NCBI GenBank assembly: GCA_040387095.1
Contig: JAZKEJ010000080.1
Span: 1-13,606, forward strand
Origin: Methylotenera_A sp040387095
GTDB lineage: Bacteria; Pseudomonadota; Gammaproteobacteria; Burkholderiales; Methylophilaceae
Reading direction: 5' to 3'
DNA: 13,606 nt
This document shows, piece by piece, positions 13,521 to 13,606 of the stretch (positions are counted from its first letter, which is position 1; each line of letters starts with the position of its first letter). Below the pieces are notes generated by a model, which worked only from the letters and a program-made list of their open reading frames with translations, searched no databases and was not told the DNA's origin. The position numbers were made by a program, and so were the translations under genes.

Positions 13521-13606
13521 ATGAAAAATCAACCCACAAAACTGGTGATTGCCTCGCGCGAAAGTGCGCTGGCAATGTGGCAAGCCAAGCATATTCAAGC
13601 CAAACT
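13521..13606 (+). CDS. hemC: Porphobilinogen deaminase (hydroxymethylbilane synthase), 5' end only
   Basis: Twenty-eight codons are present before the window ends. The sequence KLVIASRESALAMWQAKHIQ is the family's characteristic N-terminal strand and helix (IASRxSxLAxWQA). HemC polymerises four porphobilinogens into hydroxymethylbilane in haem synthesis. Its position after an AlgR-like regulator agrees with Pseudomonas and betaproteobacterial synteny. The ATG at 13521 is the first Met before the conserved block; no clear ribosome binding site precedes it. Confidence 0.93.
   Translation, partial: MKNQPTKLVIASRESALAMWQAKHIQAK

Overview
The window looks like a chromosomal core region of an AT-rich betaproteobacterium, most likely of the Methylophilaceae (Methylotenera-like). 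That placement is inferred from gene order and protein flavour, not from a database search. Two orders support it: spoT-rpoZ-gmk-yicC facing a Ser/Thr kinase-PP2C-rph-rdgB-hemW run, and argH facing a FimS/AlgZ-AlgR type two-component pair followed by hemC. There are no rRNA or tRNA genes, no intact mobile elements and no CRISPR array.

Left part (1-2695, all leftward): the first codons of a probable spoT/rel gene at the edge, then rpoZ, gmk, a 740-base stretch of decayed DNA, and yicC with its own intrinsic terminator overlapping its stop codon. The decayed stretch holds a recognisable wreck of an Anbu-type (proteasome-like) peptidase gene immediately upstream of gmk, and a second, unidentified frameshifted remnant.

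Middle (2696-7761, rightward): a 211-base divergent intergenic region rich in palindromes and direct repeats leads into a Ser/Thr protein kinase and a PP2C phosphatase. A hairpin and a TATAAT box then separate this signalling pair from rph (tRNA 3'-end maturation), rdgB (ITP/XTP clean-up), a small conserved-looking hypothetical gene and hemW. The kinase start codon directly follows an in-frame stop, has no ribosome binding site, and lies 6 bases after a perfect TATAAT, so its mRNA may be leaderless.

Right part (7772-13606): a FimV-like membrane protein and argH run leftward. The divergent argH/sensor-kinase promoter region carries a 10-bp direct repeat with an exact 20-bp period, which could be an autoregulatory operator. 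A LytS/FimS-type sensor kinase and its LytTR response regulator (AlgR-like) run rightward. A leftward gene for a small CmpX-like membrane protein made of two TM-helix repeats lies between them and hemC, which starts at the right edge.

In combined function, the region serves nucleotide and RNA housekeeping (gmk, rpoZ, rph, rdgB, yicC), porphyrin metabolism (hemW, hemC), arginine synthesis (argH), reversible Ser/Thr phosphorylation, and probably control of type IV pili (FimV-like plus FimS/AlgR-like). No wholly new multi-gene system is evident. The best leads are regulatory DNA and the decayed peptidase locus. Several genes start at GTG or TTG, and several have no clear Shine-Dalgarno sequence.
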